From Microcebus murinus (lineage: Eukaryota > Chordata > Mammalia > Primates > Cheirogaleidae): a DNA stretch of 64,000 nucleotides. The notes beneath the pieces are model-generated. The model saw only the letters and a program-made list of their open reading frames with translations, was not told the DNA's origin and did no database searches. The position numbers were made by a program, and so were the translations under genes. Below, piece after piece: positions 1 through 11,029 of this stretch (positions within the stretch are counted from its first letter, which is position 1; every line of letters starts with the position of its first letter). Where the stretch lies: positions 43,980,001-44,044,000 of the forward strand of contig NC_134106.1 in assembly GCF_040939455.1 (NCBI RefSeq). Reading direction: 5' to 3'.

Positions 1-334
1 GTAACACATCATTTTTTCAGAATTCCCAAGAACCGAAGAGTCTGCATCTAAACAAAACAGACTCCAGAGGCCAATTATTGACAGTAATAAATTATATTTG
101 TGTCACAGCCATTAAACTCATGTTCATAACTCAGATATATGAAAATATATATGACATTTTTATTTTTGATAACTTAAAATTCCTCTTTTAATCTCCCATT
201 CTGAAGAGGTAGTGAAGGAATCATCTCAGTGACCTCTTTCCCAAGGAGACATGAGGTTTCAGGAGGTGGGGCACACGCATCTGTCAAGGGGTCTGCAGGG
301 GGTGTCCCTCTGTGTCAGAGCAGCTGAGAGGAGC

Positions 335-575
335 AAGTGGCCAAGGACACAGATACAGACCCAGACTTGCCTGGCTTTGGTTCCTGGCTCTGCCAGTTAC
401 TAGCTGTGAGACCATGGGTGAGTCACTTGACCCTTCTGTGCCCCAGTTTTCTTATCTGTGAACTGGTGATAACAGCACCTATGTCACAGGGTTGTCATGT
501 GGATTAAGAGAGTTAACATTTATAAAGCACTTGAACAGCCTTTAGTGCTTGGTAAGCATTGTGTATTTGTTAAAT
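335..575 (+). repeat. MIR SINE
   Basis: An old tRNA-derived SINE in sense orientation. It shows the MIR core order: a 'ggctctgccagttactagctgtg' type box, then 'gagtcacttgaccc', then 'cccagttttcttatctgtga', then a run to 'gttgtcatgtggattaa' and 'aagcacttgaa'. It is one of the better preserved MIRs in the window. Confidence 0.85.
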
Positions 576-1254
576 AAATAATAAATAAATATGTTCTAGT
601 TGTGAAGGCATCTGCAGAGACCCCAGTCTGACCCTGACTCAGCCCTCCATCCAAGCATAAGCTGTCCCTGTTCCTGTCCAAATAGCCCCATAAGTCCAGT
701 GGATGGCTCCCACTACTTATTCTTGAGAGCAAGGAAATCATCCTACCACTTCCGTGTCAAATTGGGATGGAAGGAATCCCTGGGAGTTACATTCACAACC
801 ACTACACTAATACGAGTGCTGTAACTACAGAAATACACCCCACACAGAGCAGTTATTCTAGCTGTAATTCCCCAGGTCTTCAAAGAATGCCAATGTTATT
901 CTGTTTCACAAGGGGAAAAAAAAAAAAAACCACCATGCAAATGTTCAATAAAAATTCAAATTTTGCTGTCTCTAAAGTCAAACAGAAAGAAAAACAAACT
1001 CATTTGTTCAAACACTTGAGATTTTCCTGTCTTCCACAAAGGAATGCCATTTCAGTTAGAAAATGGTTTTCGGCTCAATCCTAAATAACCTTCAAGGTAA
1101 AATATTATAACTTAAATGCTTCTAATTAAGCAAACTTCAAAGAGATATTGGCTGGGAAAAATCCCAAAGTATATTTCCAAACTATAGAAAGAGGTTTTAT
1201 AAACACATAGTAGAGTTTTCACGTTAGTATGAAATACATGTCTCTTAGGAATCT
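576..1254. other. unassigned AT-rich stretch
   Basis: No gene or clear repeat recognised. It holds a short AATAAATA run near 575-590 and an A-tract at 914-929. The two short open frames here have no recognisable similarity or coding features and are taken as chance. Confidence 0.5.
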
Positions 1255-1630
1255 GCCCTGTTCATTATAGTAGCCAATAGCCATACATGATTATTGAGTA
1301 CTTCAAACATGGAAAGTCCAAATTGAGATGTGTTGTAAATGTAAAATATTAATATTTTATGTTATATTTTATGTAATATTTTACGAATCAGATATTAATA
1401 CATATCAGATTCAGAGACTTAGCATGAAACAATAATGCAAAATATCTCAATAATTTCATTTTCATTTCATGTTGAAATGATAATGTTTGGGATATATTAA
1501 GATACATAAAATACATAACTGATAATAATGTCACCTGTTTCTCTTTTAGTTTTTAAATAGGGCTACTAGAAAATTTAAAATTATATAGGTGACTCATTAT
1601 TATATTTTATTGTATACTACTGCTCTAGAT
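1255..1630 (-). mobile_element. hAT-Charlie-type non-autonomous DNA transposon (MER1 group)
   Basis: The stretch reads as the reverse of a medium reiterated family. It begins with a 'tagtagccaatagccatac' block, has 'atttcattttcatttcatgttgaaatgataatg' in the middle and 'tagggctactagaaaattt' near the other end. A second copy in the opposite orientation is at 59810-60068. The exact subfamily is uncertain. Confidence 0.5.
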
Positions 1631-2187
1631 AATATAGAACTGACCCTGTGTGTTAATTCAGGTATTTCTAGATAATAAAAAATGTCAATTAATCAATATC
1701 TTCTTTTTTGTATTAGAAAGAAAAAGTATATGTTCTTCTTCACTGTTTTTTTACTGTGAGAAGGGCCATATTTAATCTGTTGGTATTGTTGAGTAGGCTA
1801 GGAAAGGCTAATATTTTGTCATTTTGTTTTTTGTTTCTGTTTTTTCTTTGATTTCTTTTTTATTGTCTTTTCCCATTTGAACTCATGTAGTCATTTACTC
1901 TAGAAATTTAGTATAGTAGTTTATGGTAATTTTTAGTTTCAATAAAATTTATTCTAGGCTTATTCACCATCTATTCATTACTATTCCAGCAGGCTTTGGA
2001 TTTCATAATAGATTGAAAACCTAGAACTTCTATGACTGAAATCAATAGCTTCGGTTTGACAAAAACCAAGTAGCAAAAGTCTTGAGAATCATATTTCACA
2101 TGCTCTGGCCCAACAGTATCATGAAAGGTAGTTCTATAGTTATTCTGTTGTCTGCACTCCAAAACCACGGTATCTAAAACAAGCAAA

Positions 2188-2455
2188 GGTGGTGTGTAGT
2201 GGCTCACACCTGTAATCCCAGCTTTGGAAGGCTGACAGGGAAAGATCACATAAGCCGAGGAGTTTGGGCAACATAGCAAGACCCTGTCTCTACAAAAATT
2301 AAAAAAAAAAAAAAAATTAGCCAGGTATGGTAGTGTGCACCTATAGTCCCAGCTACTCGGAGGCTGAGGTAGAAGGATCACTTGAGCCCAGGAATTCAAA
2401 GTTTCAGTGAGCTATATAATTGGGCCATTGTACTCCAGGCTGGGAGCAATTTTAC
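2188..2455 (+). repeat. Alu SINE, old (AluJ-like), 3' end lost
   Basis: Dimeric Alu. The left arm starts near 'ggctcacacctgtaatccca', has an A-rich linker at 2299-2316, and the right arm ends in 'ccattgtactccaggctggg'. The usual tail is missing. It lacks the strepsirrhine linker insertion, so it is likely older than its neighbour. Confidence 0.85.
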
Positions 2456-2474
2456 CTTCTAAAATTAGAGGGTA

Positions 2475-2742
2475 GGCCAGGCGAGACCAACTGAGAAAGA
2501 GCAAGACCCCATCTCTACTATAAATAGAAAGAAATTTGCTGAACAACTAAAAGTAGAAAAAATTAGCTGGGCATGGTGTCCTGTGCCTGCAGTCCCAGCT
2601 ACCCAGAAGCTTGAGGCAGGAGGATCGCTTGAGCCCAGGAGTCTGAGGCTGCTGTGAGCTAGGCTGATGCCACGGCACTCTAGCCCAGGCAAGAGAGTGA
2701 GACTCTGTCTCAAAAAAAAAAAAAAAAAAAGTAAAAATAAAT
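2475..2742 (+). repeat. strepsirrhine-type Alu with internal left-arm deletion
   Basis: The element is flanked by a perfect 14 bp target duplication, AAAATTAGAGGGTA, at 2461-2474 and 2743-2756. It opens with the normal Alu 5' start (ggccaggcg) directly after the duplication, but the next bases (agaccaactgag) correspond to a point about 75 bp further into the left arm. The body carries the linker 'aaatagaaagaaatttgctg' and the right arm 'gagctaggctgatgccacgg' typical of strepsirrhine Alus, then an A tail. The copy is therefore internally deleted, not simply 5' truncated. Confidence 0.9.
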
Positions 2743-3294
2743 AAAATTAGAGGGTATAGCTGAATTATATGCTAATATAATTGCCAATACATGCCAGTGT
2801 GTAATGTAGGTTCAAATGGTCTCAGAATGAATAGAAGAAAACATGCTTCTGTTACCACTATTGAATCAGCAGATCCCTAAATAGAGTTACCCATTTTGAC
2901 AGGCCCTCAGAGGTGTCTACAAGCTTTGCAAGAGCCATTGGTCTATAGCTTTATTTATGCACAGAGGAGCTACCAAATAAGAATCAGGTTCTCAAAATAA
3001 GAAAACGAAGATGGGATAAAGCCTGAAGGAAAAAAGGATTTATGCACATGTGGATAAATCCTACACTCCCCAAACCTACACTCCCCAGGTTGCATGCATG
3101 TGGATTTGCAACCATGTATACACCTAGCACTCTCTGGATGTCTAGCAGGCATAAATCTCATGATCTGGTAGCATAAACTTTAGATAGATAACAGACTGAA
3201 TTGATTCTACTATACCTGTGTGTCAAATTAAAAAGCAGATTTTCATCTGGGATCATTAATCATGTAAATGCTTAATTTAAGCAGTAATTCTTAG

Positions 3295-3506
3295 CAGGGT
3301 CCTCAAACATTTTAAACAGGGGGCCAGTTCACTGTCCCTCAGACCATTGGAGGGCCATTGGAGAATGCGGTGCACATTCCACACACGCGCACTGTGGGCC
3401 CGGGACAAGTAGCAGGACAGGCAGAGGGGGCAAAAACACCCAGCAGGTGGATAAATGTCCTTGGTGGGCCACATGTGGCCCGCAGGCTGTAGTTTGAGGG
3501 CGCCTG
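3295..3506. mobile_element. non-autonomous hAT transposon with terminal inverted repeats
   Basis: The ends are imperfect inverted repeats: CAGGGTCCTCAAAC at the left and GTTTGAGGGCGCCTG at the right. The inside reads 'aacagggggccagttcactg' and 'gtgggccacatgtggcccgc', like short hAT elements I recall from lemurs and several other mammals. It has no coding capacity. The 8 bp flanks (attcttag / atttagag) agree at only five positions, so the target duplication is decayed. CpGs such as 'acacgcgcactg' survive, consistent with fairly recent insertion. Confidence 0.7.
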
Positions 3507-3730
3507 ATTTAGAGTATGGAAGAAGCACTGCGTGCTTGTTTGTTAATTGCAGATTCCCAGTCTGAATCAGGAGGTCTAGGGTGGACCCAACATATAAACA
3601 CTTTTTAATAAACACTCCAAATGGTTTTCATGCAAGAACCAAGGATTCTGAGATGGCTAGGTTCACAATTTCAGAAATTCTGATTTGAAGCATGGGTTCT
3701 AATGTATCACACATTAAATTTGATCCTAAA

Positions 3731-3788
3731 ATGAGGTAAGGAAGGGTATAATGGACATGAGGACATGAGGTAAGGAAGGGTATGATGG
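3731..3788. repeat. 34 bp spaced direct duplication
   Basis: The 24 bases at 3731-3754 recur at 3765-3788 with one change (tataatgg versus tatgatgg). The second copy runs into the start of the LTR that follows. Confidence 0.8.
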
Positions 3789-4314
3789 TTAATTTTAGGT
3801 GTCAACTAGACTGAGTTAAGGAGGGCCCAGGTAGCTGGTGAAACATTATTTCTGGGTGTGTCTGTAAAAGTGTTGCTAGAAGAGATTCGCATTTAAGTCA
3901 GGAAACTGAGTAAAGAAGATCCAGCCTCATTAATGTGAGCAGGCATCATCCAATCCATTGAGGGCCTGAATAGAATAAAAAGATGCAGGAAGAGCAAATT
4001 CCCTCTTCTTGAGCTAGAATATCTGTTTTCTCCTGACCTGGGACATCAGAGTTTCAGGATCCCAGGCCTTTAAACTCTGAGTCTTACACTGGGAACCCCC
4101 TACACCCCACCCATTCCCCACAGCACCCCCTCCCTATTCTCAGGCCTTTGGCCTCAGAGTGGGATTTACAACATTGACCCCTGGTTCTCAGGCTTTTGAA
4201 CTTGGACTGAATGACACCATTGGCTCTCCTGGTTCTGCAGGAGACAGATTTGCAGACAGCAGATTGTAGGGATTTTTCAGCCTCCATAACCGTATGAACC
4301 AATTCCCAGAACAT

Positions 4315-4347
<33 letters not shown>

Positions 4348-4407
4348 CACATACATATATATATATATATATATATCCTGTTGGTTCTGTTTCTCTGGAG
4401 AGCACTG
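3783..4407 (+). mobile_element. ERVL-type solo LTR (MLT2B-like)
   Basis: It starts TGATGGTTAATTTTAGGTGTCAAC and continues with the diagnostic order 'acattatttctgggtgtgtctg', 'catcatccaatccattgagggcc', repeated 'ggttctcaggc' blocks, 'cagcctccataaccg' and the end 'ggttctgtttctctggaga'. No internal retroviral sequence adjoins, so it is a solo LTR. A TA/CATA microsatellite has expanded near its 3' end. Confidence 0.8.
4313..4376. repeat. (CATA)n / (TA)n microsatellite
   Basis: Alternating 'acatacatatat' and long TA runs inside the LTR's 3' part. This expansion also creates the tyrosine/isoleucine-rich open frames seen on the minus strand. Confidence 0.95.
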
Positions 4408-5281
4408 TAAAAAGGGATATAGGGAGATAAAACTTCTAAAATGTTCATATTCCCAAAGAATAAATCCTATTCTCTTGACACATCTGTGCTTTGCCTTCAG
4501 TAAAGCACACAAAGTTAAAAATGTTCCTTTCAGCAAAATTTGACTCAGAAGTATCTTTGTGCAAAGGCTTAGTGACTCTCAGTCATTCTTAAATTCTATC
4601 ATGCACTTTGGGAAGAGGTAGGGCAATTTCTCACTGTCCCCAGTGAAAGAAGGAACTTATTTTGTTAAAAGAGGAAGAAAACTTGCTGGAAATTTGCAGT
4701 GAGTGGGTCTGACACTATATTAATTCACAAGCCCTGAAGTGTTTAGCAATACAACATGGGGACAGGGAGTACTTCCCTTAGATGAGTGTTCTTTTTTGTG
4801 GAATTCATGCCTTTCCAGCACCAGAAAGTCATAATCATCACAGATTTCCTCAAGTTCTATGTTGCTTTTAGGAAACAGAATCCTAAAAATAGATACATGA
4901 AGATTTGCTTGAGTTTGAAAGAGTAACTTTGTGTCTATACTTATAAAGGCCCAAGCTGAGCTGGAGAACAATCAGTACTAGAAGCTTTTCAATAGAGCTA
5001 AAAAAGGAAGTACAAATAACTCCTTGGGGAGAACAAGCTTTAAAAGAGAAGAGAAGTTTTTTAAAAAAAAATATTAGAAACCAGAAAGACTGAAACAAAG
5101 GGACATTTCTTTGAAGAGTAGCCTAAAGCCTTCTTAATTAGCATTTGTCCTAATATGGACTTCTTTAATTTTCCTACTTCTCCCTTATGTCTTTGTCTTC
5201 AGTTTGTACTTTGTTGTCTACCATGGTTAACTAGAAACAGCTGGACTTGGTATCAGAAGAACAACTAAAAACTATTAGTTG
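4408..5281. other. unassigned stretch
   Basis: No repeat family or gene recognised. Base composition is ordinary AT-rich mammalian sequence with an A8-9 run near 5060. Confidence 0.5.
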
Positions 5282-5655
5282 TGTGCTAAATTTTGTCCCC
5301 CTTCAAAATTCATATGTTAAAACTAATCCCTAGTACCTCAGAATATGACTGAATTTGGATGTAAGGTGACTAAGTTAAAATGAAGCCTTTAGGGTGGACT
5401 CTAATCCAACCCAACTGGTGTCCTTAAAAGAAGAGGAAATTTGGGAGCAAGCCCGGAAATTAAAAGAACCACGTGAGGACACAGCAAGAAGGTAGCACTC
5501 TGCAAGCCAAGGAGAGAGGCCTCGGAAGAAACCAGACCTGCCAACACCTTGGTCTTGGACTTCTGGTCTCTAGAACTATGGAAAAATAAATTTCACTTGT
5601 TTATGCCATCCATTCTTTGGTATTTTGTTATGGCAGCTCATGACAACTAACACAA
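5282..5655 (+). mobile_element. MaLR LTR (MLT1-like)
   Basis: Sense order of MLT1 landmarks: 'gtccccct tcaaaattcatatg', 'ccctagtacctcagaatatgac', 'gtgaggacacagcaagaag', 'cttggtcttggacttct', 'ctctagaactatg' and the end 'tatggcagctcatgacaactaacac'. A solo LTR. Confidence 0.85.
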
Positions 5656-6654
5656 GTACCCTGTCCCAGTTATCTAATTAGCTTGTTTTCTCATCAGTAA
5701 AACAGACATAGAAACAACTGACCTATCCTATACAGAATTGTGGAGGCAAATTGTAATATTTTTGAAAACTGCAAAGAGTTATACATATTTAATCACTGAA
5801 ATAGTTTATTATGAGTACTGTTTCCCTTTTGTGGCTTAAGCCAGATATGACATCAGGGGGCATTAACATGGCATCCCCTGTTGTCACTCAGAGTCAGATA
5901 CGGCTAACTGCTACACTAGAGGTTGGGGATTCCTGAGACTCTGATTTGTTTGCATTTATTGCTTCAAGTTCTTGACAGCTGAAGACAAAGAAAAGCAAAC
6001 ATTAAATATGAGTAAGAGAAAATGCTGTCTATCCCAATCCATTTTCCTTAATTCTAAAAGTAATGACAAGTATTCTGGGTTGGAAAGGGAAAAAAATCAT
6101 CTCAATATTTATTCTTGTTATGTAGTTTAAAAGGAGGAAGGGAAAGCTGAAGACATTGACATTTGGAAAATGAGTTAAAAGGAAACAGGAATAAGTAAGG
6201 AATTTTAATTAGAGTTCTATAATGTATTGAGAAAATAACTATAAAAATGAAAAGTATTCCCCAAAAAAGTTGAAACAGAAATAATTGAAACGCATTTGAA
6301 TTCAATTTAAGGGGCTATAGAGGGCAGTGTAAGTAGGGCATAAAAGAAAAGCAGAGAAATAAAATGATTCTAAAAATAAAAGCCGCCTTTTAGGAAACAC
6401 TGAAATATTTGTTGAAAAAATAAGCAGCCATTACAAAAACAGTAAATGTGCAAAGTTAAATATTATATTTTAAATTAAAATGCCCTTTTAGTTCTCAGAG
6501 GTCTTAGGAAAGAGCTCGTAAAAGCTTAAAGTCTGAGACATTAACTTGTTTTCCTGAAATGGGAAAACAGACAAAAATTGAAAGAACATTAGGCCTTATA
6601 ATAGATGATTTAGACAGATGTCCTGATTTTTAAAAACATCTAATTTTTCTGTTA
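5656..6654. other. unassigned AT-rich stretch, possible MIR remnant at start
   Basis: The first 120 bases ('gttatctaattagcttgttttctcatcagtaaaacag') resemble a decayed sense MIR. The rest, very AT-rich, shows nothing I can name. Confidence 0.4.
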
Positions 6655-6830
6655 TAGTGGTTCTCAAACTTTAGTGTGCATCAGAATCACCCAGAAGGCT
6701 GGTAGCAACAAATTGCTAGGCCCCACAACTAAATTTTCTGATTCAGGAGATTTGGAATAAATCTCAATAATTTGCATTTTTAATAAGTTTCAGTGTAATG
6801 CTGATGCTGCTAAGGACAGTTTGAGAACTG
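6655..6830 (+). mobile_element. MER5A (hAT-Charlie MITE)
   Basis: Left end TAGTGGTTCTCAAACTTTAG and right end CAGTTTGAGAACTG form the MER5A inverted termini. 'gtgcatcagaatcaccc', 'ggccccac' and 'gctgatgctgct' appear in order between them. Confidence 0.9.
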
Positions 6831-6999
6831 ATATGCTATGATGAAGCCCATGTTGGAATTCCAGTTGAACACAATTAACTGAATATACCCATTTATTTCC
6901 ACAAAATACTCCTGAGTATTTGCATTTATTTCAACTCTCTCCCATTAAAATGGCAAGTTTTGGAGCTGGAAAACAAATTGATAAGAGACAATCAACTTG

Positions 7000-7870
7000 G
7001 AAAGCCACAGAAAGCCAAAAGCTAAGTGCCACTGGGGACTGGGAAGGGGTATTAAACAGCATACACAAATGCTCAAGAATTGCAGGCATCAGGTAAGGGG
7101 GAGGAGTAGAAGTATGAAAATCAGTTCAAAGTATTTAAACACTAAGCCCCTGATCTCCTTCTATGCCCCAGCAGAAGACTGCAAGTTCTCTATGTGAAGA
7201 GATTAAACCACGAAGCACTTGGTAGCAGAGGAACCTGGCAAAGCTTGGGAAGTGCTTTACTAAAAAGACAGGGCTGGAAAAGGAAAGTTTATACACTGAA
7301 AAATGAGACCCACACCCCCACCACCACACTCTCTTTTTGGAGCCCCTCCTAAATGCTAACCAACAAACAGAAAATTGAGGCTTCCTCTCTGGTGAAATTA
7401 ATCAAGTGAAGAGAAAAGACACATAGACACCACCATGAAAGAATAGGATCACTGTCCAATGAGCCTACATTGAAGACCACCAAATACACCCCATATGCAT
7501 ACAAAGAGGTTCCAACCATATTGTAGTGTCTCACTCTTAAATACGAATTGTTAACTAAGAGTGACCAGATATTAGAAAAACTCACCTAACACGAAGACAA
7601 AGAACAAGACAAACCAATGGGATAAAAGAACTGAGAGGAATCAAAGTTTACAGCAGCAAACATCAAAACAATAAAATTAACACCTATAAAAATGTTTTTA
7701 AAGGGAAAAGAAAAGATACCTCATTCATCGAAAAAGGATGCTGTTTTAATTTTTTCAAGGAATATCATGAAGCAACAAGAAATATTAAATAATAATGATA
7801 AAAATGAGAGATAAAGCTGAGAAAGTTTCCAAAAAATTATAGAAGTAGAGCAAAAAGAGACAGAAAATAG
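7000..7870 (+). mobile_element. old L1 5' UTR / ORF1-like fragment (probable)
   Basis: The style matches 5' parts of old mammalian L1/HAL1: 'gaaaattgaggcttcctctctgg', 'cattgaagaccaccaaatac', 'agagtgaccagatatta', then an A-rich 'atgaagcaacaagaaatatt' ORF1-like region. All frames are broken. The assignment is by resemblance only. Confidence 0.4.
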
Positions 7871-7879
7871 TTCCTATAG

Positions 7880-8107
7880 TATTTAACTGGGGGATTTTTG
7901 CCTCTCAGGGGTCATTCACCAATGTCTGTCTACAGACATTTTTGATTGTCCCAACTCAGGGGTCGGTGGGGATGGCTGCTACTGTCATCTAGCAAGAAGA
8001 GGCCAGAGTCACTGCTAAATATCGCACAATACACAGAGGGCAGTTGCCTACAACACAGAATTAACTGGCCAAAAATGTCAAGAATACCAAGGTTGAGAAA
8101 GCCTAAC
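7880..8107 (+). mobile_element. MER20 (hAT-Charlie MITE)
   Basis: Landmarks in order: 'actgggggatttttgcctctcagggg', 'caatgtctg', 'agacatttttgattgtc', 'ctactgtcatctag', 'aagaggccagagtcactgctaaatat', 'aatacaccgag'-type end and 'aaggttgagaaagcc'. Confidence 0.85.
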
Positions 8108-8353
8108 ATAAAGGTAATGCAGCCACCTAAATGTGACTCTCCCTATCTCCTAAAAATAATATACAAATTCACAAGGAGAATAAATAAAGCTGCTTATGAT
8201 CTAAATCAATAACACAAATAGGAATCAAAAAATACTATGAACTTCAGATTGCTTGTCCGTAAGGAAATACATATCCAAGTCCAGAGTAGAGAGTCAGGGC
8301 AGAGAATATATGAGAGAGAGGGGAGGGGAGGAGAAGGGAAGTGCTATACATAA

Positions 8354-8696
8354 ATGTATTTTGTGCCCCCCTCCAAAATTCATGCATTGAAATCCTAACC
8401 CCCAAGGTGATGGTATTTGGAGGCGGGGCTTTTGGGAAGTGATTAGGGCATGAGGGTAGAGCCTTCATAAATGGTATTAATGCCCTTAAAAAGGAGACTC
8501 AAGAGAGCTTCCTTACCCCTTCTGCCTTGTGATGTTACAGCAAAAACCAAGAAGCAGGCCCTCACCAGACACCAAATCTGCCAGCTCCTTGATCTTGGAC
8601 TTTGTAGCCTCCAGAATTGTGAGAAATAAATTTCTGCTGTTTATTAGTCTCACAGTCTGTGGTATTCTGTTACAGCAGCCTGAACAGACTAAGGCA
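8354..8696 (+). mobile_element. MaLR LTR (MST/MLT1A-like)
   Basis: Contains 'tccaaaattcatgcattgaaatcctaacccccaaggtgatggtat', 'ggaggcggggc', 'ggccctcaccagacacc', 'cttgatcttggactt', 'cctccagaattgtgagaaataaatttctg' and the end 'cagcctgaacagactaaggca'. A complete solo LTR in sense orientation. Confidence 0.9.
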
Positions 8697-8745
8697 GGAG
8701 CAGATGCAGGAGGGGAGGGGAAGAGGAGAAGGGGAGGGGAAGGAA
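8697..8745. repeat. purine-rich GGGGA/GGAGA simple repeat
   Basis: Degenerate 'ggaggggaggggaagagga' low-complexity DNA directly after the LTR. Confidence 0.8.
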
Positions 8746-9033
8746 ACCAGGCTACATCTTCAGTACTTTGCTTGGAAATCTCCTCAGCTGTGTAAAATTT
8801 TATCACTTGCAAATTCTGCTCTCCACATAACTGCAAGGTACAATTCTGTTAAGTTTTTGCCAGTGTATAACAAAGATTCCCTCTCCTCCAGTTTCCAATG
8901 ACATGTTCTTCATGTTCATGTTGATCATTTCTTTATTCTTCAAAATTCTCAAAATTTTGTATCCTGCTAATGCTTCTTTACCCACGTTTATGGAATTGTC
9001 AAATCAAAAGCTCAGTATCAATCTCTTCTTGGT

Positions 9034-9057
9034 AAAAAAAAAAAAAAAAAAAAAAAA
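9034..9057. repeat. 24 bp A tract
   Basis: An uninterrupted A24 run with no clear retroposon body in front of it. Confidence 0.95.
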
Positions 9058-9179
9058 CCAAGTCACTCATTGTTGGGGAAACAAACCTGGAGCTCAGGGT
9101 TTCCAGGAAATAAGTTGCCAGGAATAGCCAATGGGAAAGCCATTTTGCTGACGGTGGCCATCAACCATAGGTAGCATAT

Positions 9180-9390
9180 TATATTATAGCTAAAAACATG
9201 GGTTTAAATCCTGTCTCTGCTACTAACCATCTGAGTGACCTTAAGTAAATCTTTAATCCTCTCAGATTCTTCATATGTGATATGTAGATTGACATACCTA
9301 CTCATAAGGTTGCTTTTGAGGGTTAAAAAAATATTGGAAAGGAAGTACTTAGCACAGTGCCTGGCTTGTGGTAAATGTTCTTTCGATGAT
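9180..9390 (+). repeat. MIR SINE
   Basis: Sense MIR: 'tgggtttaaatcctgtctctgctactaacc', 'gtgaccttaagtaaatc', 'ataaggttgcttttgagg' and 'cacagtgcctggcttgtggtaaat'. Confidence 0.85.
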
Positions 9391-9695
9391 ACCTTAAAGA
9401 AGTGATCTTCGTGCTCCTCAGCTAGTATAGTAAAGAGTGAGTCATCAATGCTATTGTTGTTGGGATCCTTGAATGTCAAGTTTAAGGGACAGTCCAGACC
9501 TGTTCTTTAGGGAGAATCCAAGTCACAGTATGTGCAGAGCCAGAAGTAAGCTGGGCATACATTTACCATGTGTATAAAATATTATGGTTTGCTTCTATCT
9601 TCAAGTATTTTTTATGTTTATTTGGGGATATAATATTTCAGTGTCAACACATAAATCATATATATACACATTTCAAGATATTGCTACCCCAAGAG

Positions 9696-9881
9696 CAGTA
9701 GCACTCAAACTTCAGCGTGCATCAGCACCACCTATAGGGCTTGTTAAAACAGATTACCAGGCCTCAAACCCAGAGTTTGATTCTGCAGACCTAGGTAGAG
9801 CCACAGAAGAATTTACATCCTAACAAGTTCCCAGGTGATGTTGCTGCTGCTGGTTCCAGGACCACAGTGTGAGAACTATTG
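9696..9881 (+). mobile_element. MER5A (hAT-Charlie MITE)
   Basis: 'cagtagcactcaaacttcagcgtgcatcagcaccacc', 'acaagttcccaggtgatgttgctgctgctggttc' and the end 'gtgagaactattg' give the complete MER5A order. Confidence 0.9.
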
Positions 9882-11029
9882 CCCTGGATAATGAGACATA
9901 TAGATCCTTCCTTTGAAATTACATGACATTCTATAAAGCAACCTATCGATAGCCACATAAGATTAAAATGGCCTTTAAATAAGCATGAAACATTCAACAT
10001 TTTTTATACAATTATCCTTACCAACTGGCAGAAATACAAGCAAATGGATGGCTCTTGTGACTGAGAAGTGAATTTAACCCAGCTTTTGTAAATTGCAATC
10101 CATAATATCCTTTTTCCTCCAAAAATTTAGAGTCTTGTCTTTGCAGAGACTGCAAAACCTTTACCCATTTTATTAATACTGACTGTTATAAAACATTACC
10201 GTAAATCATCCTTCAGTTTTTGCAGAGTGGTTCAATAAAGTGGGGATAATATAAGTTTGAGACAAATGCTTATTCTCATTGCCCAAGAGGATAAACACAG
10301 AATAAATTACATTCGAGGAGTTCGACCTTAGCAGAAATTTTGAAGGCACTCAATATCTACCAAAGCTAATCAGCTACAGCCTTCTGGGGGAAAATTTGAG
10401 CATTTCTATTTCTATTTCATTTTCAGGTTCTCTATGGGATGACTATAAAGGTAAAATATTTTTTAACAACATAAGGTCTTATAATTCTTTTATTTTACTC
10501 CATCAACACAAGAAAATTTTTGTGACACGCTTTCAGAATATTTAATGTTTTAAAAGATTTTTAAATATACTAATTAAATAACGCTTTATTGAATACCCTT
10601 TATTTACAAAGATGAAATGGAAATAAGGTAGACATGACCCTGCCCTCAGAGTACTTAAAGTACAGTACATTCTGTGTGTGTGTGTGTCTATGACGTGTGC
10701 TCAAGGAGGCTATTTCCATACCATTCCATAAAAGATGTTTACATCTCTCACTCTGCACACACACAGATGCTGAATGCATCCAGTGTACTTGCCTCTCCAT
10801 TGCACTGCATGCAGGAGTCCTTTCTAACAATTTTATAAAAGCCATTCCATTCAGGCACTACCCCCTCCAACAAAACAATTCTCATGAAGGCCAATGACAA
10901 CATCCAGGTTACTAAACCCAATTTTCATTTTCATTCCTCATCTTATTTAATGGTTCCATGGCAATCACTGATAACCACATCTTTCACATTGAAATGATCT
11001 CTTCCTTGTCTTTCACGCCTCATGTTGCT
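9882..11029. other. unassigned stretch
   Basis: No gene or confident repeat. A short (TG)n run lies at 10672-10687. The sequence from about 10900 grades into pyrimidine-rich L2-like DNA. Confidence 0.4.

Noticed and set aside
4188..4448. Tyrosine/isoleucine-rich open frames
   Set aside because: Products of the TA/CATA microsatellite inside an LTR.
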